Of a stretch of DNA of 64,000 nt, positions 31,511 to 42,520 are shown piece after piece; position 1 is the first letter of the stretch; every line of letters starts with the position of its first letter. The notes below the pieces were generated by a model. That model had not been told where the DNA came from. It saw only the letters and a list, made by a program, of their open reading frames with translations, and ran no database searches. The position numbers were made by a program, and so were the translations under genes. The stretch lies in NCBI GenBank assembly GCA_015056815.1, contig SVFN01000019.1, forward strand, positions 23,805 to 87,804, written 5' to 3'. The DNA is from Lachnospiraceae bacterium. Lineage in GTDB: Bacteria; Bacillota; Clostridia; Lachnospirales; Lachnospiraceae.

Positions 31511-33052
31511 ATGACTGCAACAAACATTTGTATCCTGATCTCCATAATCGCGTATCTGATACTGGTGCTGGGCATCGGTGTCGCCTTTATGAAGAAGAAT
31601 GAAACGGCCGATGATTTTTATCTGGGAGGAAGAAAGCTTGGACCGTTTGTGACTGCCATGAGTGCAGAGGCTTCCGATATGAGCAGCTATCTTCTGATGG
31701 GGCTGCCGGGGCTTGCATATGCCACGGGACTGGCCGATGTGACCTGGACAGCGATCGGACTTGCGGCAGGGACCTATTTAAACTGGCTGCTGGTAGCCAA
31801 GAAACTGAGACGCTACAGTGTGGAGGCCGGGAATGCTGTGACGGTACCGGCATTTTTTGTAAACCGTTATCGTGACCGGAAGAAGATTACCGGCATCATA
31901 GCAGCGCTTGTGATCATTATTTTCTTTGTTCCTTATACGGCATCCGGATTTGCGGCCTGCGGGAAATTATTTTCGACTTTGTTTGGAGTGGATTATTTTA
32001 CGGCGATGATCATCAGCGCCGTAGTGATCGTAACATATACAACGATGGGAGGATTTCTGGCGGCCAGTACTTCGGACTTTATTCAGAGTATTGTTATGAC
32101 CTTTGCCATAATCATCGTGGTCGGGTATGGTACGATCAAGGCCGGAGGTCCGGAAAGCGTGATCGATAATGCACAGTCTTTGGCGGGATATTTTACGATG
32201 AGCGCAACGCATGTGGCGGAAACGAATGAAGCGGCACCTTATGGATTTTTGACGATCATATCCACACTTGCATGGGGGCTGGGTTATTTTGGTATGCCGC
32301 ATATTTTACTGCGGTTTATGGCTTCGAAAGATTCCAAGCAGCTGACGCTCTCCAGAAGGATTGCCAGCGTCTGGGTGGTGATATCCATGGGAGTGGCGAT
32401 TGCGATCGGTATTGTCGGCAATGCCATGACAAAAAAAGGAGTAATCCCTGCTGTGGAGGATCCGGAAAAGATCCTTATTTATATAGCACAGCTCATTGCA
32501 TCCCACGGTGTGGCGGCAGCACTTGTGGCAGGAGTGATCCTGGCGGGAATTCTGGCTGCGACAATGTCTACAGCGGATTCCCAGCTTCTGGCTGCTTCCT
32601 CAAGTGCCTCGCAGGATATCCTGAAAAATGTTTTCTGGAAAGATATGTCCGATACGGCGGGGATCGTCGTGGCGCGTGTGACGGTTCTTGTGATTTCCCT
32701 GATCGGTGTGTTTATTGCTAAAAATCCGGACAGTTCCGTGTTCTCCATCGTATCCTTTGCATGGGCAGGATTTGGCGCGGCGTTCGGACCGGCAATGTTA
32801 TTCTCGCTCTTTTGGAAAAGAACCAATCTTCCCGGGATCGTTGCCGGAATGGTAAGCGGCGGCGTGATGATATTTATATGGAAGTTTCTTGTTCGTCCTG
32901 TTGGTGGTATATGGAATATTTATGAACTGCTCCCGGCATTTATCGTATCCGCGTTGTGCATCCTGGTCGTAAGTCTTCTGACCGGGGAACCGGACCGGGA
33001 GATCGTGGAAGAGTTTGAACGCGTCAAAGTGATGACGGACGGCTTGTCTTAA
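31511..33052 (+). CDS. putP: Sodium/proline symporter
   Basis: Integral membrane symporter of the SSS family importing proline with Na+. The 513 residues contain about thirteen hydrophobic segments. Family motifs are visible: DDFYLGGRKLGPFVTAMSAE near the N-terminus, GLPGLAYATGL, TTMGGFLAASTSDFIQS, ILAAIMS-type ILAATMSTADSQLLAASS, and FWKRTNLPGIVAGM near the end. AAAGGAGGG precedes the ATG. Proline could be a nitrogen source or an osmoprotectant. Controlled by a promoter containing a perfect palindrome. Confidence 0.92.
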   Translation: MTATNICILISIIAYLILVLGIGVAFMKKNETADDFYLGGRKLGPFVTAMSAEASDMSSYLLMGLPGLAYATGLADVTWTAIGLAAGTYLNWLLVAKKLRRYSVEAGNAVTVPAFFVNRYRDRKKITGIIAALVIIIFFVPYTASGFAACGKLFSTLFGVDYFTAMIISAVVIVTYTTMGGFLAASTSDFIQSIVMTFAIIIVVGYGTIKAGGPESVIDNAQSLAGYFTMSATHVAETNEAAPYGFLTIISTLAWGLGYFGMPHILLRFMASKDSKQLTLSRRIASVWVVISMGVAIAIGIVGNAMTKKGVIPAVEDPEKILIYIAQLIASHGVAAALVAGVILAGILAATMSTADSQLLAASSSASQDILKNVFWKDMSDTAGIVVARVTVLVISLIGVFIAKNPDSSVFSIVSFAWAGFGAAFGPAMLFSLFWKRTNLPGIVAGMVSGGVMIFIWKFLVRPVGGIWNIYELLPAFIVSALCILVVSLLTGEPDREIVEEFERVKVMTDGLS

Positions 33053-33081
33053 ACGGCAGAAAAAGACGCAAATAATTACGG

Positions 33082-33169
33082 ATCAAATATGTGGTGTGTT
33101 ATACCGATAAGCATGATGTCGGGGTTAAAACCCGATATCCGGATATCATAAGCATACTGCATATTTGAT
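33082..33169. repeat. Large inverted-repeat element between putP and the ribosomal operon
   Basis: ATCAAATATG (33082-33091) and CATATTTGAT (33160-33169) enclose 68 bases that contain TCGGG/CCCGA and ATATCCGGATAT palindromes. No T-run follows. It may end the putP transcript by another route, or be a small palindromic repeat family. It lies in the 487-base gap 33053-33539, the rest of which is the S10 operon promoter and leader. Confidence 0.5.
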
Positions 33170-33281
33170 AACCGTTGGCTGATGAAAAGCAGAATCTATC
33201 AAAAATGGAAACAAGTAAATAGTTACAACAATTCCGGACATTTCCAAAAATCTTTGTGAAATATTTTCTTGCAGATTTCTC

Positions 33282-33310
33282 TTGCAAAATCCCGACACCT
33301 TCTGTATAAT
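33282..33310 (+). promoter_or_regulatory. Promoter of the S10-spc ribosomal operon
   Basis: TTGCAA (33282-33287), 17-base spacer, TATAAT (33305-33310). Confidence 0.8.
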
Positions 33311-33539
33311 GTTAATTGCTGTGGCATGATAGCGATGAAGCGTGAGGTTGCTGTGGTAACACAGGTTTTCCGTGGAGCGAATGTCAAGTTAGGAAACTGA
33401 CGACAAGTCACTGTACCAATTAAAACGTCTGCCGGGAGGCAGAAACAACGTGTGAAAGTCAAGGACACACACGGGAGAGTGTACAGTCACCGCTTGTCGT
33501 ACTTACAAACAAAAGTGCGAAAAGGAGGCGACTTTTTTT
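33311..33539 (+). promoter_or_regulatory. Long structured leader of the S10 operon
   Basis: About 220 bases of untranslated leader precede rpsJ. A hairpin CTGTG-GTAA-CACAG with a GNRA-type loop is clear near 33351-33364, and other pairings (GTCA/TGAC near 33383-33402, CTGCC/GGCAG near 33430-33442) are possible. Length and structure suggest autoregulation by a ribosomal protein, but no known leader class was recognised. Confidence 0.5.
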
Positions 33540-33860
33540 ATGGCTAATCAGCAGGTAATGAGAATTACATTGAAAGCCTACGATCATCAGTTGGTTGATG
33601 CATCTGCAAAAAAAATCATTGAAACAGTGAAGAAGAACGGTTCTCAGGTGAGTGGTCCTGTACCGCTTCCGACCAAGAAGGAAGTTGTTACGATCTTAAG
33701 AGCGACTCACAAGTACAAAGATTCCAGAGAACAGTTCGAGCAGAGAACGCATAAGAGACTGATCGATGTACTTGCGCCGACAGCCAAGACTGTTGATGCA
33801 TTACAGAGACTTGAGATGCCTGCAGGTGTTTACATCGGCATCAAAATGAAAAACAACTAA
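33540..33860 (+). CDS. rpsJ: Ribosomal protein S10
   Basis: Small-subunit protein of the 30S head; its loop also serves in NusB-NusE transcription antitermination complexes. 106 residues, matching the family from [19 protein letters not shown] through [18 protein letters not shown]. The ATG follows AAAAGGAGGCGAC. First gene of a continuous 23-gene block; a 143-base spacer separates it from rplC. Confidence 0.98.
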   Translation: MANQQVMRITLKAYDHQLVDASAKKIIETVKKNGSQVSGPVPLPTKKEVVTILRATHKYKDSREQFEQRTHKRLIDVLAPTAKTVDALQRLEMPAGVYIGIKMKNN

Positions 33861-34003
33861 GTACAAAATCACAGATTAGATCCTTATGATGAGGTTGATA
33901 TAGAAGTAACTTAACCCGGTTCCACTTATATTTGCCCGGATCTAGTATGAACGGCGAGGGCGACCGATGACCCGTTCCGCTGTAGAAACAAGGAGGTAAA
34001 ACA
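33861..34003 (+). promoter_or_regulatory. Structured rpsJ-rplC spacer
   Basis: This 143-base spacer is much longer than others in the operon. TAGATCC (about 33876) can pair with GGATCTA (about 33939), and GAACGG with CCGTTC just before the rplC ribosome-binding site. It could be a control site for L3 or L4, but no known motif was recognised. Confidence 0.4.
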
Positions 34004-34687
34004 ATGAAGAAAGCTATTTTAGCAACAAAAGTCGGAATGACTCAAATCTTCAACGAAGACGGAACATTGATTCCTGTTACCGTACTTCAGGCAGGACCTT
34101 GTGTTGTAACTCAGGTTAAGACCGTTGAAAATGATGGTTACAGCGCAGTTCAGGTAGGTTTTGTTGACAAGAAAGAAAAGGTCATCAGCAAAGATGCTGG
34201 TGGAAGCAAGAAGGTTGCACACAGACACGGTGTGAACAAACCTTTAAAGGGACACTTTGATAAGGCTGGCGTTTCCGCTAAGAGATATGTCAGAGAGTTC
34301 AAGTTTGAGAATGCAGAAGAGTACACACTTGCACAGGAGATCAAAGCTGATATCTTTGCAGAAGGTGACAAGATCGATGCTTCCGCTATCTCAAAGGGAA
34401 AAGGCTTCCAGGGTGCGATCAAGAGACTTGGCCAGCACAGAGGACCTATGAAGCACGGTTCCAAATTCCATCGTCACCAGGGTTCCAACGGTGCATGTTC
34501 TTCACCGTCCAGAGTATTTAAAGGAAAAGGAATGCCCGGACATATGGGATGCAAGAAGGTTACAGTACAGAACCTTGAAGTGGTAAGAGTAGATGCTGAG
34601 AAGAACTTACTTTTAGTAAAAGGTGCTGTTCCGGGACCCAAGAAAGCTTTAGTAACCATCAAAGAGACAACGAAGGTTGAAGCTTAA
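34004..34687 (+). CDS. rplC: Ribosomal protein L3
   Basis: Large-subunit protein near the peptidyl-transferase centre and an early assembly factor. 227 residues, slightly longer than the common 210 because of an internal insertion and a tail. It has [16 protein letters not shown] at the start and the conserved extension region [20 protein letters not shown] and [23 protein letters not shown] precedes the ATG. Confidence 0.98.
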   Translation: MKKAILATKVGMTQIFNEDGTLIPVTVLQAGPCVVTQVKTVENDGYSAVQVGFVDKKEKVISKDAGGSKKVAHRHGVNKPLKGHFDKAGVSAKRYVREFKFENAEEYTLAQEIKADIFAEGDKIDASAISKGKGFQGAIKRLGQHRGPMKHGSKFHRHQGSNGACSSPSRVFKGKGMPGHMGCKKVTVQNLEVVRVDAEKNLLLVKGAVPGPKKALVTIKETTKVEA

Positions 34688-34710
34688 GACAGGAAAGGAG
34701 GACCACACAG

Positions 34711-35331
34711 ATGGCAAACGTATCTGTTTATAATATGGAAGGCAACGAAGTTGGTACGATTGACTTAAACGATGCGGTATTCGGTGTTGAAGTAAACGAA
34801 CATCTGGTACACATGGCAGTTGTACAGCAGCTTGCAAACAATCGTCAGGGAACGCAGAAGGCAAAAACACGTTCTGAAGTATCCGGCGGTGGTAAGAAAC
34901 CTTGGAGACAGAAAGGAACCGGTCATGCAAGACAGGGTTCGACCAGAGCTCCGCAGTGGACAGGAGGCGGTGTTGTATTCGCACCCGTACCGAGAGATTA
35001 CTCTTTCAAATTAAACAAAAAAGAAAAGAGAGCAGCTCTTAAGTCTGCACTGACAAGCAAAGTTCAGGACAACAAACTTGTTGTTGTGGATGAGCTGAAA
35101 TTCGATGAGATCAAGACAAAGAATTTCAAGAACGTTATGAACAACTTAAAAGTTGAGAAGGGTCTTGTGATTCTTGCAGATAACGATGAAAACGTAGTAA
35201 TGTCAGCAAGAAATCTTGCAGAGATCGATACGACTCTTACGAATCAGATCAATGTATATGACATTATGAAGGCTAAGACAGTCGTTCTGACAAAGGACGC
35301 TGTTGCGAAGATTGAGGAGGTGTACGCATAA
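34711..35331 (+). CDS. rplD: Ribosomal protein L4
   Basis: Large-subunit exit-tunnel protein, 206 residues, and in some bacteria a repressor of its own operon. Conserved tunnel-loop sequence [20 protein letters not shown] and [22 protein letters not shown] precedes the ATG; the stop codon overlaps the rplW start by one base. Confidence 0.98.
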   Translation: MANVSVYNMEGNEVGTIDLNDAVFGVEVNEHLVHMAVVQQLANNRQGTQKAKTRSEVSGGGKKPWRQKGTGHARQGSTRAPQWTGGGVVFAPVPRDYSFKLNKKEKRAALKSALTSKVQDNKLVVVDELKFDEIKTKNFKNVMNNLKVEKGLVILADNDENVVMSARNLAEIDTTLTNQINVYDIMKAKTVVLTKDAVAKIEEVYA

Positions 35332-35630
35332 TGGCAGCAATCCAGTATTATGATGTCATCCTCAAACCGGTTGTAACGGAAAAGAGTATGGCTGGCATGT
35401 CTGACAAGAAATACACATTTCTTGTTCATCCGGAAGCAAACAAGAGCATGATCAAAGAGGCAGTCGAGAAAATGTTCGACGGCGCAAAGGTGAAAAAAGT
35501 AAATACCATGAACTGCGAAGGCAAGAAGAAAAGACGCGGAATGGTAGTTGGTAAGACTGCAAAGACGAAGAAAGCGATCGTATGGCTGACGGAAGACAGC
35601 AAGGATATCGAGATTTTTGCAGGACTGTAA
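35331..35630 (+). CDS. rplW: Ribosomal protein L23
   Basis: Large-subunit protein at the tunnel exit that docks SRP and trigger factor. 99 residues with [15 protein letters not shown] and [18 protein letters not shown]. Its ATG overlaps the rplD stop (TAATG), indicating translational coupling. Confidence 0.98.
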   Translation: MAAIQYYDVILKPVVTEKSMAGMSDKKYTFLVHPEANKSMIKEAVEKMFDGAKVKKVNTMNCEGKKKRRGMVVGKTAKTKKAIVWLTEDSKDIEIFAGL

Positions 35631-35687
35631 AAGAGTTCCAAGATGATTCAAAACTATTTGGAATGGTAAATGAAAGGAGATACAACA

Positions 35688-36530
35688 ATGGGAATTAAGA
35701 CATATAACCCATATACACCCTCCAGAAGAAATATGACCGGATCCGATTTCTCAGAAATCACCAAGACGACTCCAGAGAAGTCACTTTGTACTTCCCTTAA
35801 GAAAAATGCCGGTCGTAACAATCAGGGTAAGATTACCGTAAGACATCATGGCGGCGGTAACAGAAGAAAATACAGACAGATCGATTTCAAGAGATATAAA
35901 GACGGTATTCCGGCTACTGTGATCGGTATCGAGTACGACCCGAACAGAACAGCAAATATCGCACTGATCTGCTATGCGGACGGCGAGAAGGCTTACATCC
36001 TTGCTCCGGCAGGATTAAAAGATGGCATGACTGTTATGAACGGTGCAGACGCCGAAGTGAAAGTCGGCAACTGCTTACCGCTTGCAAATATCCCGGTTGG
36101 TACACAGCTTCACAACATCGAGCTTTATCCGGGTAAGGGCGGACAGCTGGTTCGTTCTGCAGGCAACAGCGCACAGCTTATGGCAAAAGAAGGAAAGTAC
36201 GCAACCTTACGTCTTCCTTCCGGCGAGATGAGAATGGTTCCGATCATCTGTCGTGCAACGATCGGTGTTATCGGAAATGGCGATCACAACCTGATTAATA
36301 TCGGTAAAGCAGGACGTAAACGTCACATGGGTATTCGTCCTACTGTCCGCGGTTCTGTTATGAACCCGAATGACCATCCGCACGGTGGTGGTGAAGGAAG
36401 GGCTCCGATCGGACGTCCGGGTCCTTGTACACCGTGGGGCAAACCTGCTCTTGGTCTTAAGACACGTAAGAAGAAAAAAGCTTCTAACAAGCTGATCGTA
36501 AGACGCAGAGACGGTAGAGCAATCAAATAG
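35688..36530 (+). CDS. rplB: Ribosomal protein L2
   Basis: Large-subunit protein required for subunit joining and peptidyl transfer. The ATG at 35688 follows AAAGGAGA and begins [16 protein letters not shown], giving 280 residues. The conserved histidine region [18 protein letters not shown] is intact. A six-codon upstream extension of the frame is not needed. Confidence 0.98.
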   Translation: MGIKTYNPYTPSRRNMTGSDFSEITKTTPEKSLCTSLKKNAGRNNQGKITVRHHGGGNRRKYRQIDFKRYKDGIPATVIGIEYDPNRTANIALICYADGEKAYILAPAGLKDGMTVMNGADAEVKVGNCLPLANIPVGTQLHNIELYPGKGGQLVRSAGNSAQLMAKEGKYATLRLPSGEMRMVPIICRATIGVIGNGDHNLINIGKAGRKRHMGIRPTVRGSVMNPNDHPHGGGEGRAPIGRPGPCTPWGKPALGLKTRKKKKASNKLIVRRRDGRAIK

Positions 36531-36555
36531 GATATTGATTAAGGAGGAATAACAG

Positions 36556-36837
36556 ATGGCTAGATCATTGAAAAAAGGACCATTTGCAGATGCAAGTTTA
36601 CTGAAAAAAGTGGATGCCATGAATGCATCAGGACAGAAACAGGTCATCAAGACATGGTCCCGTCGTTCCACAATTTTCCCTTCTTTTGTGGGGCATACAA
36701 TCGCCGTACATGATGGCAGAAAACATGTACCGGTATATGTGACAGAAGACATGGTTGGACATAAGCTCGGTGAGTTTGTTGCAACCAGAACTTATAGAGG
36801 ACATGGAAAAGACGAGAAGAAATCCAGAGTGAGATAA
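36556..36837 (+). CDS. rpsS: Ribosomal protein S19
   Basis: 30S head protein, 93 residues, beginning [18 protein letters not shown] with [20 protein letters not shown] near the middle. AAGGAGGAAT precedes the ATG. Confidence 0.98.
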   Translation: MARSLKKGPFADASLLKKVDAMNASGQKQVIKTWSRRSTIFPSFVGHTIAVHDGRKHVPVYVTEDMVGHKLGEFVATRTYRGHGKDEKKSRVR

Positions 36838-36858
36838 TTTTGAAAGGAGGTTTTATCC

Positions 36859-37245
36859 ATGGCGAAAGGACATAGATCCCAAATCAAGAGAGAAAGAAAT
36901 GCAAATAAGGATACAAGACCCAGCGCAAAATTATCTTACGCAAGAGTATCCGTTCAGAAAGCATGTTTCGTATTAGATGCCATCAGAGGCAAAGATGTTA
37001 CAACAGCATTAGGAATCTTAGAGTACAATCCGAGATACGCTTCAAGCCTGGTTAAGAAGTTGTTGCAGTCAGCGATCGCAAATGCTGAGAACAACAATGG
37101 CATGAATGCAGATAACCTTTACATTGCAGAGTGTTATGCAAATAAGGGACCGACAATGAAAAGAGTGAAACCAAGAGCACAGGGCAGGGCTTACAGAATC
37201 GAAAAGAGAATGAGCCACATTACAATCGTGCTTGACGAGAGATAG
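36859..37245 (+). CDS. rplV: Ribosomal protein L22
   Basis: Large-subunit exit-tunnel protein, 128 residues, with [20 protein letters not shown] and the tunnel hairpin region [23 protein letters not shown] precedes the ATG. The short gap to rpsC contains that gene's ribosome-binding site. Confidence 0.97.
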   Translation: MAKGHRSQIKRERNANKDTRPSAKLSYARVSVQKACFVLDAIRGKDVTTALGILEYNPRYASSLVKKLLQSAIANAENNNGMNADNLYIAECYANKGPTMKRVKPRAQGRAYRIEKRMSHITIVLDER

Positions 37246-37255
37246 GAGGAAGAAT

Positions 37256-37912
37256 ATGGGACAGAAAGTGAATCCTCATGGACTGAGAGTCGGTATCATC
37301 AAGGACTGGGATTCCAGATGGTACGCAGAAGATGAGTTCGCGGACTTTTTGGTAGAAGATTATAACATCAGAACTTTCTTAAAGAAGAAATTATACAGCG
37401 CGGGCGTTGCTAAGATCGAGATCGAGAGAGCATCTGACCGTGTGAAAGTTATCATCTATACAGCAAAACCCGGTGTGGTAATCGGTAAGGGCGGCGCTGA
37501 GATCGAAGTAACCAAGAAAGAACTTTCCAAGTTGACAGACAAGAAAGTTTTGGTTGACATCAAAGAAATCAAGAGACCGGATAAGGATGCACAGCTTGTT
37601 GCAGAGAACATTGCACAGCAGCTTGAGAACCGTGTATCTTTCAGACGTGCTATGAAGTCCTGCATGGGCAGAACCATGAAGGCAGGTGCAGAAGGAATCA
37701 AGGCTTCTGTATCAGGACGTCTCGGTGGTGCAGATATGGCACGTACAGAGTTCTACAGCGAGGGTACGATCCCGCTTCAGACACTTAGAGCAGATATTGA
37801 CTATGGTTTCGCTGAGGCAGACACAACATATGGCAAAGTTGGCGTAAAGGTTTGGGTCTACAAAGGCGAGGTACTTCCTACTAAAGGAAATCAGGAAGGG
37901 AGCGATAAATAA
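37256..37912 (+). CDS. rpsC: Ribosomal protein S3
   Basis: 30S protein at the mRNA entry site with helicase function. The ATG at 37256 follows TAGGAGGAAGA and begins [13 protein letters not shown], 218 residues. KH-domain motif [13 protein letters not shown] and the C-terminal [13 protein letters not shown] are present. Its stop overlaps the rplP start. Confidence 0.98.
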   Translation: MGQKVNPHGLRVGIIKDWDSRWYAEDEFADFLVEDYNIRTFLKKKLYSAGVAKIEIERASDRVKVIIYTAKPGVVIGKGGAEIEVTKKELSKLTDKKVLVDIKEIKRPDKDAQLVAENIAQQLENRVSFRRAMKSCMGRTMKAGAEGIKASVSGRLGGADMARTEFYSEGTIPLQTLRADIDYGFAEADTTYGKVGVKVWVYKGEVLPTKGNQEGSDK

Positions 37913-38352
37913 TGTTAATGCCGAAAAGAGTAAAACGTCGTAAACAGTTCCGCGGAACGATGAGAGGAAAAGCATCCAGAGGAAACACAATTGCTTACGG
38001 CGAATATGGTATCGTGGCTATGGAGCCATGCTGGATTAAGTCTAATCAGATCGAAGCAGCCCGTGTTGCTATGACTCGTCATATCAAACGTGGTGGTAAA
38101 GTTTGGATCAAGATCTTCCCGGATAAGCCGGTCACCAATAAACCGGCAGAGACACGAATGGGTTCCGGAAAAGGTGCTCTTGAGTATTGGGTAGCTGTTG
38201 TTAAGCCGGGCCGTGTTATGTTTGAGATCGCCGGCGTACAGGAGGAAGTCGCAAGAGAAGCATTACGTCTTGCATCCCACAAGCTTCCCTGCAAATGTAA
38301 GATTGTTTCTAAAGCAGATTTGGAAGGCGGTGTATCAAATGAAAACGAATAA
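37912..38352 (+). CDS. rplP: Ribosomal protein L16
   Basis: Large-subunit protein near the A-site. 146 residues from the ATG that overlaps the rpsC stop (TAATG); a second ATG two codons on ([13 protein letters not shown]) is the other possible start. Contains [20 protein letters not shown] and the arginine-rich core region. Confidence 0.97.
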   Translation: MLMPKRVKRRKQFRGTMRGKASRGNTIAYGEYGIVAMEPCWIKSNQIEAARVAMTRHIKRGGKVWIKIFPDKPVTNKPAETRMGSGKGALEYWVAVVKPGRVMFEIAGVQEEVAREALRLASHKLPCKCKIVSKADLEGGVSNENE

Positions 38353-38548
38353 GTATGTAGAAGATTTAAAGGCAAAATCTGCTACAGAGTTAGCAGAAGA
38401 GTTAGTAGCTGCCAAGAAAGAACTTTTCAATTTGAGATTCCAAAATGCAACCAATCAGTTAGATAACACAAGCAGGATCAAGGAAGTAAGAAAGAACATT
38501 GCCAGAATCCAGACAGTTATCACTGAAAAAGCAAGAGTTGCAGAATAA
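38339..38548 (+). CDS. rpmC: Ribosomal protein L29
   Basis: Large-subunit protein at the tunnel exit. 69 residues from [18 protein letters not shown] to a tail with ITEKARVAE. The start overlaps the end of rplP by 14 bases, with GGAAGGCGG upstream, so translation is coupled. Confidence 0.97.
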   Translation: MKTNKYVEDLKAKSATELAEELVAAKKELFNLRFQNATNQLDNTSRIKEVRKNIARIQTVITEKARVAE

Positions 38549-38574
38549 TTCTCGCACAGGAAGGAGAATAGAAC

Positions 38575-38832
38575 GTGGAAGAAAGAAATTTAAGAAAAAC
38601 CCGTACCGGTAAGGTAGTCAGCAATAAAATGCAGAAGACCATCGTTGTGGCAGTTCAGGATAATGTAAAGCATCCTTTGTACAACAAGATCGTTAAGAGA
38701 ACTTACAAGTTGAAAGCTCACGACGAAGAGAATATCTGCAACATCGGTGATACGGTAAAAGTTATGGAGACAAGACCTCTTTCAAAAGATAAGAGATGGA
38801 GACTTGTAGAGATCATTGAGAAGGCTAGATAA
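38575..38832 (+). CDS. rpsQ: Ribosomal protein S17
   Basis: 30S primary rRNA-binding protein, 85 residues, with a GTG start after AAGGAGAATAGAAC. Contains [19 protein letters not shown] and [15 protein letters not shown]. Confidence 0.97.
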   Translation: MEERNLRKTRTGKVVSNKMQKTIVVAVQDNVKHPLYNKIVKRTYKLKAHDEENICNIGDTVKVMETRPLSKDKRWRLVEIIEKAR

Positions 38833-38884
38833 TGAATAAATAAAAGATAATCATGTTATCTGATTATTTGAAAGGAGAATTAGC

Positions 38885-39253
38885 ATGGTACAACAGGAGA
38901 CCAGACTTAAGGTTGCTGATAATACAGGTGCAAAAGAATTACTCTGCATCCGCGTTATGGGTGGATCTACAAGAAGATATGCAAGTATCGGCGATATCAT
39001 CGTTGCTACGGTCAAAGATGCAACACCCGGTGGAGTTGTAAAAAAAGGCGATGTCGTAAAAGCCGTAGTTGTACGTACAGTAAAAGGCACTCGTCGTAAA
39101 GACGGTTCGTATATTAGATTTGATGAGAATGCTGCTGTTATTATCAAAGAGGATAAGACTCCGAGAGGAACACGTATCTTTGGACCAGTGGCAAGAGAGC
39201 TTCGTGATAAACAGTTTATGAAGATTGTTTCCTTAGCTCCCGAAGTATTATAG
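38885..39253 (+). CDS. rplN: Ribosomal protein L14
   Basis: Large-subunit protein at the subunit interface, 122 residues, [19 protein letters not shown] and [34 protein letters not shown] precedes the ATG. Confidence 0.98.
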   Translation: MVQQETRLKVADNTGAKELLCIRVMGGSTRRYASIGDIIVATVKDATPGGVVKKGDVVKAVVVRTVKGTRRKDGSYIRFDENAAVIIKEDKTPRGTRIFGPVARELRDKQFMKIVSLAPEVL

Positions 39254-39264
39254 GAGGTGTTCCC

Positions 39265-39576
39265 ATGGCAACTTGTAAGATTAAAAAAGGCGATAGCGTA
39301 AAAGTTATTACCGGTAAAGATAAAGGAAAAGAAGGCAAAGTAATCTCAGTTGACGCTAAGAACGCAAAAGTGACCGTTGAAGGTGTTAACATGGTTACCA
39401 AGCATACAAAACCTTCTGCTGCAAACCCGAATGGCGGCATCATCCAGAAGGAAGCTGCAATCGATATTTCTAATGTTATGTATGTTCATAAGGGAAAAAC
39501 GACCAGAATCGGTTTCAAGGTAGAGAATGATAAAAAAGTACGTTTTGCGAAATCAACAGGCGACGTAATTGATTAA
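39265..39576 (+). CDS. rplX: Ribosomal protein L24
   Basis: Large-subunit assembly initiator with a KOW motif ([20 protein letters not shown]), 103 residues. TAGGAGGTGTTCCC precedes the ATG. Confidence 0.97.
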   Translation: MATCKIKKGDSVKVITGKDKGKEGKVISVDAKNAKVTVEGVNMVTKHTKPSAANPNGGIIQKEAAIDISNVMYVHKGKTTRIGFKVENDKKVRFAKSTGDVID

Positions 39577-39600
39577 TTTTAAGAGAGGAGGTCTAAATCC

Positions 39601-40140
39601 GTGAGTAGACTTAAAGATATGTATAAGAACGAAATCGTAGATGCCATGACGAAGAAGTTTGGTTATAAAAATATCATGGAAGTACCAAAACTTGACAAAA
39701 TTGTAGTCAACATGGGTGTTGGTGAAGCAAAAGAGAATGCCAAAGTTTTGGAGGCGGCTGTTGCTGACATGGAGAAGATCACAGGTCAGAAAGCAGTTAT
39801 CACAAAGGCAAAGAATTCCGTTGCGAACTTCAAGATCAGAGAAGGACAGTCCATCGGATGTAAGGTTACGCTTCGTGGAGAGAAGATGTACGAGTTTTTA
39901 GACAGACTTGTAAACCTTGCACTCCCTCGTGTACGTGACTTCAGAGGTGTAAATCCTAACGCATTTGATGGCAGAGGAAATTATGCTCTTGGTATCAAAG
40001 AGCAGATCATCTTCCCGGAGATTGAGTACGATAAGATTGATAAAGTCAGAGGTATGGATGTGATTGTTGTAACAACAGCCAAGACTGATGAGGAAGCTCG
40101 TGAGTTATTAACATTATTCAACATGCCGTTCACAAAATAA
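39601..40140 (+). CDS. rplE: Ribosomal protein L5
   Basis: Binds 5S rRNA in the large subunit. 179 residues with a GTG start after GAGAGGAGGTCTAAATCC. Conserved [16 protein letters not shown] and [19 protein letters not shown]. Confidence 0.98.
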   Translation: MSRLKDMYKNEIVDAMTKKFGYKNIMEVPKLDKIVVNMGVGEAKENAKVLEAAVADMEKITGQKAVITKAKNSVANFKIREGQSIGCKVTLRGEKMYEFLDRLVNLALPRVRDFRGVNPNAFDGRGNYALGIKEQIIFPEIEYDKIDKVRGMDVIVVTTAKTDEEARELLTLFNMPFTK

Positions 40141-40152
40141 GGAGGTAAATTC

Positions 40153-40338
40153 ATGGCTAAGACAGCAATGAAAATTAAACAGCAGCGTCCTGCTAAGTTC
40201 TCCACAAGAGAGTACACACGCTGCAGAATTTGTGGTCGTCCACACGCATATTTGAGAAAATACGGAATTTGCAGAATTTGCTTCCGTGAGTTAGCTTATA
40301 AAGGACAGATACCGGGCGTTAAGAAAGCCAGCTGGTAA
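40153..40338 (+). CDS. rpsN: Ribosomal protein S14, zinc-binding type
   Basis: 30S head protein, 61 residues. The four cysteines of [20 protein letters not shown] bind zinc, identifying the zinc form common in Firmicutes rather than the longer cysteine-free paralogue. AAGGAGGTAAATTC precedes the ATG. Confidence 0.98.
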   Translation: MAKTAMKIKQQRPAKFSTREYTRCRICGRPHAYLRKYGICRICFRELAYKGQIPGVKKASW

Positions 40339-40360
40339 GATTTGGAAGGAGGCAGTTTAA

Positions 40361-40762
40361 ATGACAATGAGCGATCCCATTGCAGATATGCTTACAAGAA
40401 TCCGTAATGCAAATACTGCAAAACATGATACAGTGGATGTACCTGCATCTAAGATGAAAATTGCTATTGCTGATATTCTGGTAGATGAAGGATATATTGC
40501 AAAATATGATTTGGTAGAAGACGGTAACTTCAAAACGATCCGCATCACCTTAAAATACGGTGTGGATAAGAACGATAAGATCATCACAGGTCTTAAAAGA
40601 ATCTCTAAACCGGGTCTTCGTGTGTATGCAAACAAGGAAGAACTTCCGAAGGTTCTTGGCGGTCTTGGTATCGCGATCATCTCTACCAACAAGGGTGTTG
40701 TAACAGATAAGAAAGCAAGAGAGCTTGAAGTAGGCGGCGAAGTATTAGCTTTCGTATGGTAA
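40361..40762 (+). CDS. rpsH: Ribosomal protein S8
   Basis: 30S platform protein, 133 residues, in some bacteria the spc-operon repressor. [20 protein letters not shown] and the C-terminal SNKGVV-type segment [37 protein letters not shown] precedes the ATG. A 75-base spacer to rplF contains an imperfect inverted repeat (GATTCGGAATGT/ACATTCTGAATC). Confidence 0.98.
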   Translation: MTMSDPIADMLTRIRNANTAKHDTVDVPASKMKIAIADILVDEGYIAKYDLVEDGNFKTIRITLKYGVDKNDKIITGLKRISKPGLRVYANKEELPKVLGGLGIAIISTNKGVVTDKKARELEVGGEVLAFVW

Positions 40763-40837
40763 TCATAAATGGTACGATTCGGAATGTGAATACATTCTGA
40801 ATCGATCCACATATATTTATAATTAGGAGGTACGGGC

Positions 40838-41380
40838 ATGTCACGTATAGGAAGAATGCCAATCGCGATTCCGGCAGGTGTAACTGTGGATATTGCAGAA
40901 AATAACAAAGTGACTGTAAAAGGTCCCAAGGGTACTCTTGAGAGAGTATTACCGTCTGAGATGGAGATCAAAAAGGACGGAGAGACAGTAGTAGTATCAA
41001 GACCGAATGACTTAAAGAGAATGAAATCTTTACATGGTCTGACCAGAACACTGATCAACAACATGGTTGTAGGTGTTACAAACGGCTATGAGAAGAAGCT
41101 GGAAGTAAACGGTGTAGGTTACCGTGTACAGAAGCAGGGTAAGAAGATTGTATTATCCTTAGGATATTCTCATCCGGTAGAGATGGAAGATCCGGAAGGC
41201 ATCGAGACTGTAGTGGAAGGTCAGAATGTCATCATCGTTAAGGGTATTGATAAAGAGAAAGTTGGCCAATTCGCAGCTGAGATCAGAGATAAGAGAAGAC
41301 CGGAGCCTTACAAAGGTAAAGGTATTAAGTATGCTGATGAGACGATCAGACGTAAAGTTGGTAAGACTGGTAAGAAATAA
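40838..41380 (+). CDS. rplF: Ribosomal protein L6
   Basis: Large-subunit protein near the factor-binding site, 180 residues, [19 protein letters not shown] and a tail [32 protein letters not shown] precedes the ATG. Confidence 0.98.
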   Translation: MSRIGRMPIAIPAGVTVDIAENNKVTVKGPKGTLERVLPSEMEIKKDGETVVVSRPNDLKRMKSLHGLTRTLINNMVVGVTNGYEKKLEVNGVGYRVQKQGKKIVLSLGYSHPVEMEDPEGIETVVEGQNVIIVKGIDKEKVGQFAAEIRDKRRPEPYKGKGIKYADETIRRKVGKTGKK

Positions 41381-41400
41381 TAGATAAGGAGAGTATGATC

Positions 41401-41769
41401 ATGGTTAAGAAAGAATCAAGACAGAAAGTTCGTGTAAAGAAACACAGTAGAATTCGTAACCGTATCAGTGGTACTGCTGAAAGACCGCGTTTGGCTGTGT
41501 TCAGAAGTAATAATCATATGTATGCTCAAATTATTGACGATACAGTTGGAAATACATTAGTTGCAGCTTCTACTCTTGAGAAAGACGTGAAAGCTGAACT
41601 GAAGAAAACCAATGACGTTGAAGCAGCAGCATATTTAGGAACTGTTATTGCTAAGAAGGCATTAGAGAAAGGTATCAATACAGTAGTCTTTGATAGAGGC
41701 GGCTTTATATACCAGGGCAAGATTGCAGCATTAGCAGACGCAGCCAGAGAAGCTGGCTTGGAATTTTAG
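41401..41769 (+). CDS. rplR: Ribosomal protein L18
   Basis: Binds 5S rRNA. 122 residues from the ATG at 41401, chosen because AAGGAGAG is eight bases away; an ATG two codons earlier sits almost on top of it. Conserved [19 protein letters not shown] and [20 protein letters not shown]. Confidence 0.97.
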   Translation: MVKKESRQKVRVKKHSRIRNRISGTAERPRLAVFRSNNHMYAQIIDDTVGNTLVAASTLEKDVKAELKKTNDVEAAAYLGTVIAKKALEKGINTVVFDRGGFIYQGKIAALADAAREAGLEF

Positions 41770-41787
41770 GAAGGGAGAATAGACAAC

Positions 41788-42297
41788 ATGAAGCGTGCAA
41801 TCATTGACACAACTAACATGGAACTGAATGAAAAAGTTGTATCCATTAAACGTGTAACCAAGGTTGTAAAAGGTGGACGTAACATGCGTTTTACAGCTTT
41901 AGTCGTAGTAGGTGACGGCAATGGTCATGTAGGTGCTGGTCTCGGAAAAGCAACTGAAATTCCAGAAGCAATCCGCAAAGGAAAAGAAGACGCTATCAAG
42001 AACTTGGTTTCCGTAGCACTGGATGAGAACAACAGTATCACACATGATAATATTGGTAAATTCGGAAGTGCATCCGTACTTCTTAAGAAGGCTTCACAGG
42101 GTACTGGTATCATCGCCGGTGGTCCTGCACGTATCGTATGCGAGCTGGCCGGCATCAAGAATATCCGTACAAAATCTTTGGGTTCTAACAATAAGCAGAA
42201 CGTCGTTCTTGCAGCGATCGAGGGCTTAAGCCAGTTAAAGACTCCTGAAGAGGTTGCTAAGAAGCGTGGTAAGTCAGTAGACGAGATCATGGCTTAA
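41788..42297 (+). CDS. rpsE: Ribosomal protein S5
   Basis: 30S protein at the mRNA entry, affects decoding accuracy. 169 residues, with [20 protein letters not shown] and [38 protein letters not shown] precedes the ATG. Confidence 0.98.
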   Translation: MKRAIIDTTNMELNEKVVSIKRVTKVVKGGRNMRFTALVVVGDGNGHVGAGLGKATEIPEAIRKGKEDAIKNLVSVALDENNSITHDNIGKFGSASVLLKKASQGTGIIAGGPARIVCELAGIKNIRTKSLGSNNKQNVVLAAIEGLSQLKTPEEVAKKRGKSVDEIMA

Positions 42298-42310
42298 GGA
42301 GGAAAATGAA

Positions 42311-42496
42311 ATGGCAGACAAGATGATCAAAGTAACATTAGTGAAATCTACGATCGGTGCGATTCCGAAGCACAAAAAGACCGTAGAGGCACTTGGACTT
42401 AGAAAGTTAAACAAGACAGTGGAATTACCGGACAATGCTTCTACAAGAGGTATGGTACAGCAGGTAAGACACTTAGTTAAAGTTGAAGAAGCATAA
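42311..42496 (+). CDS. rpmD: Ribosomal protein L30
   Basis: Large-subunit protein, 61 residues, [20 protein letters not shown] followed by a short tail. AAGGAGGAAAATGAA precedes the ATG. Confidence 0.97.
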   Translation: MADKMIKVTLVKSTIGAIPKHKKTVEALGLRKLNKTVELPDNASTRGMVQQVRHLVKVEEA

Positions 42497-42520
42497 TATT
42501 TGAATGAAGGAGGTGTCACA

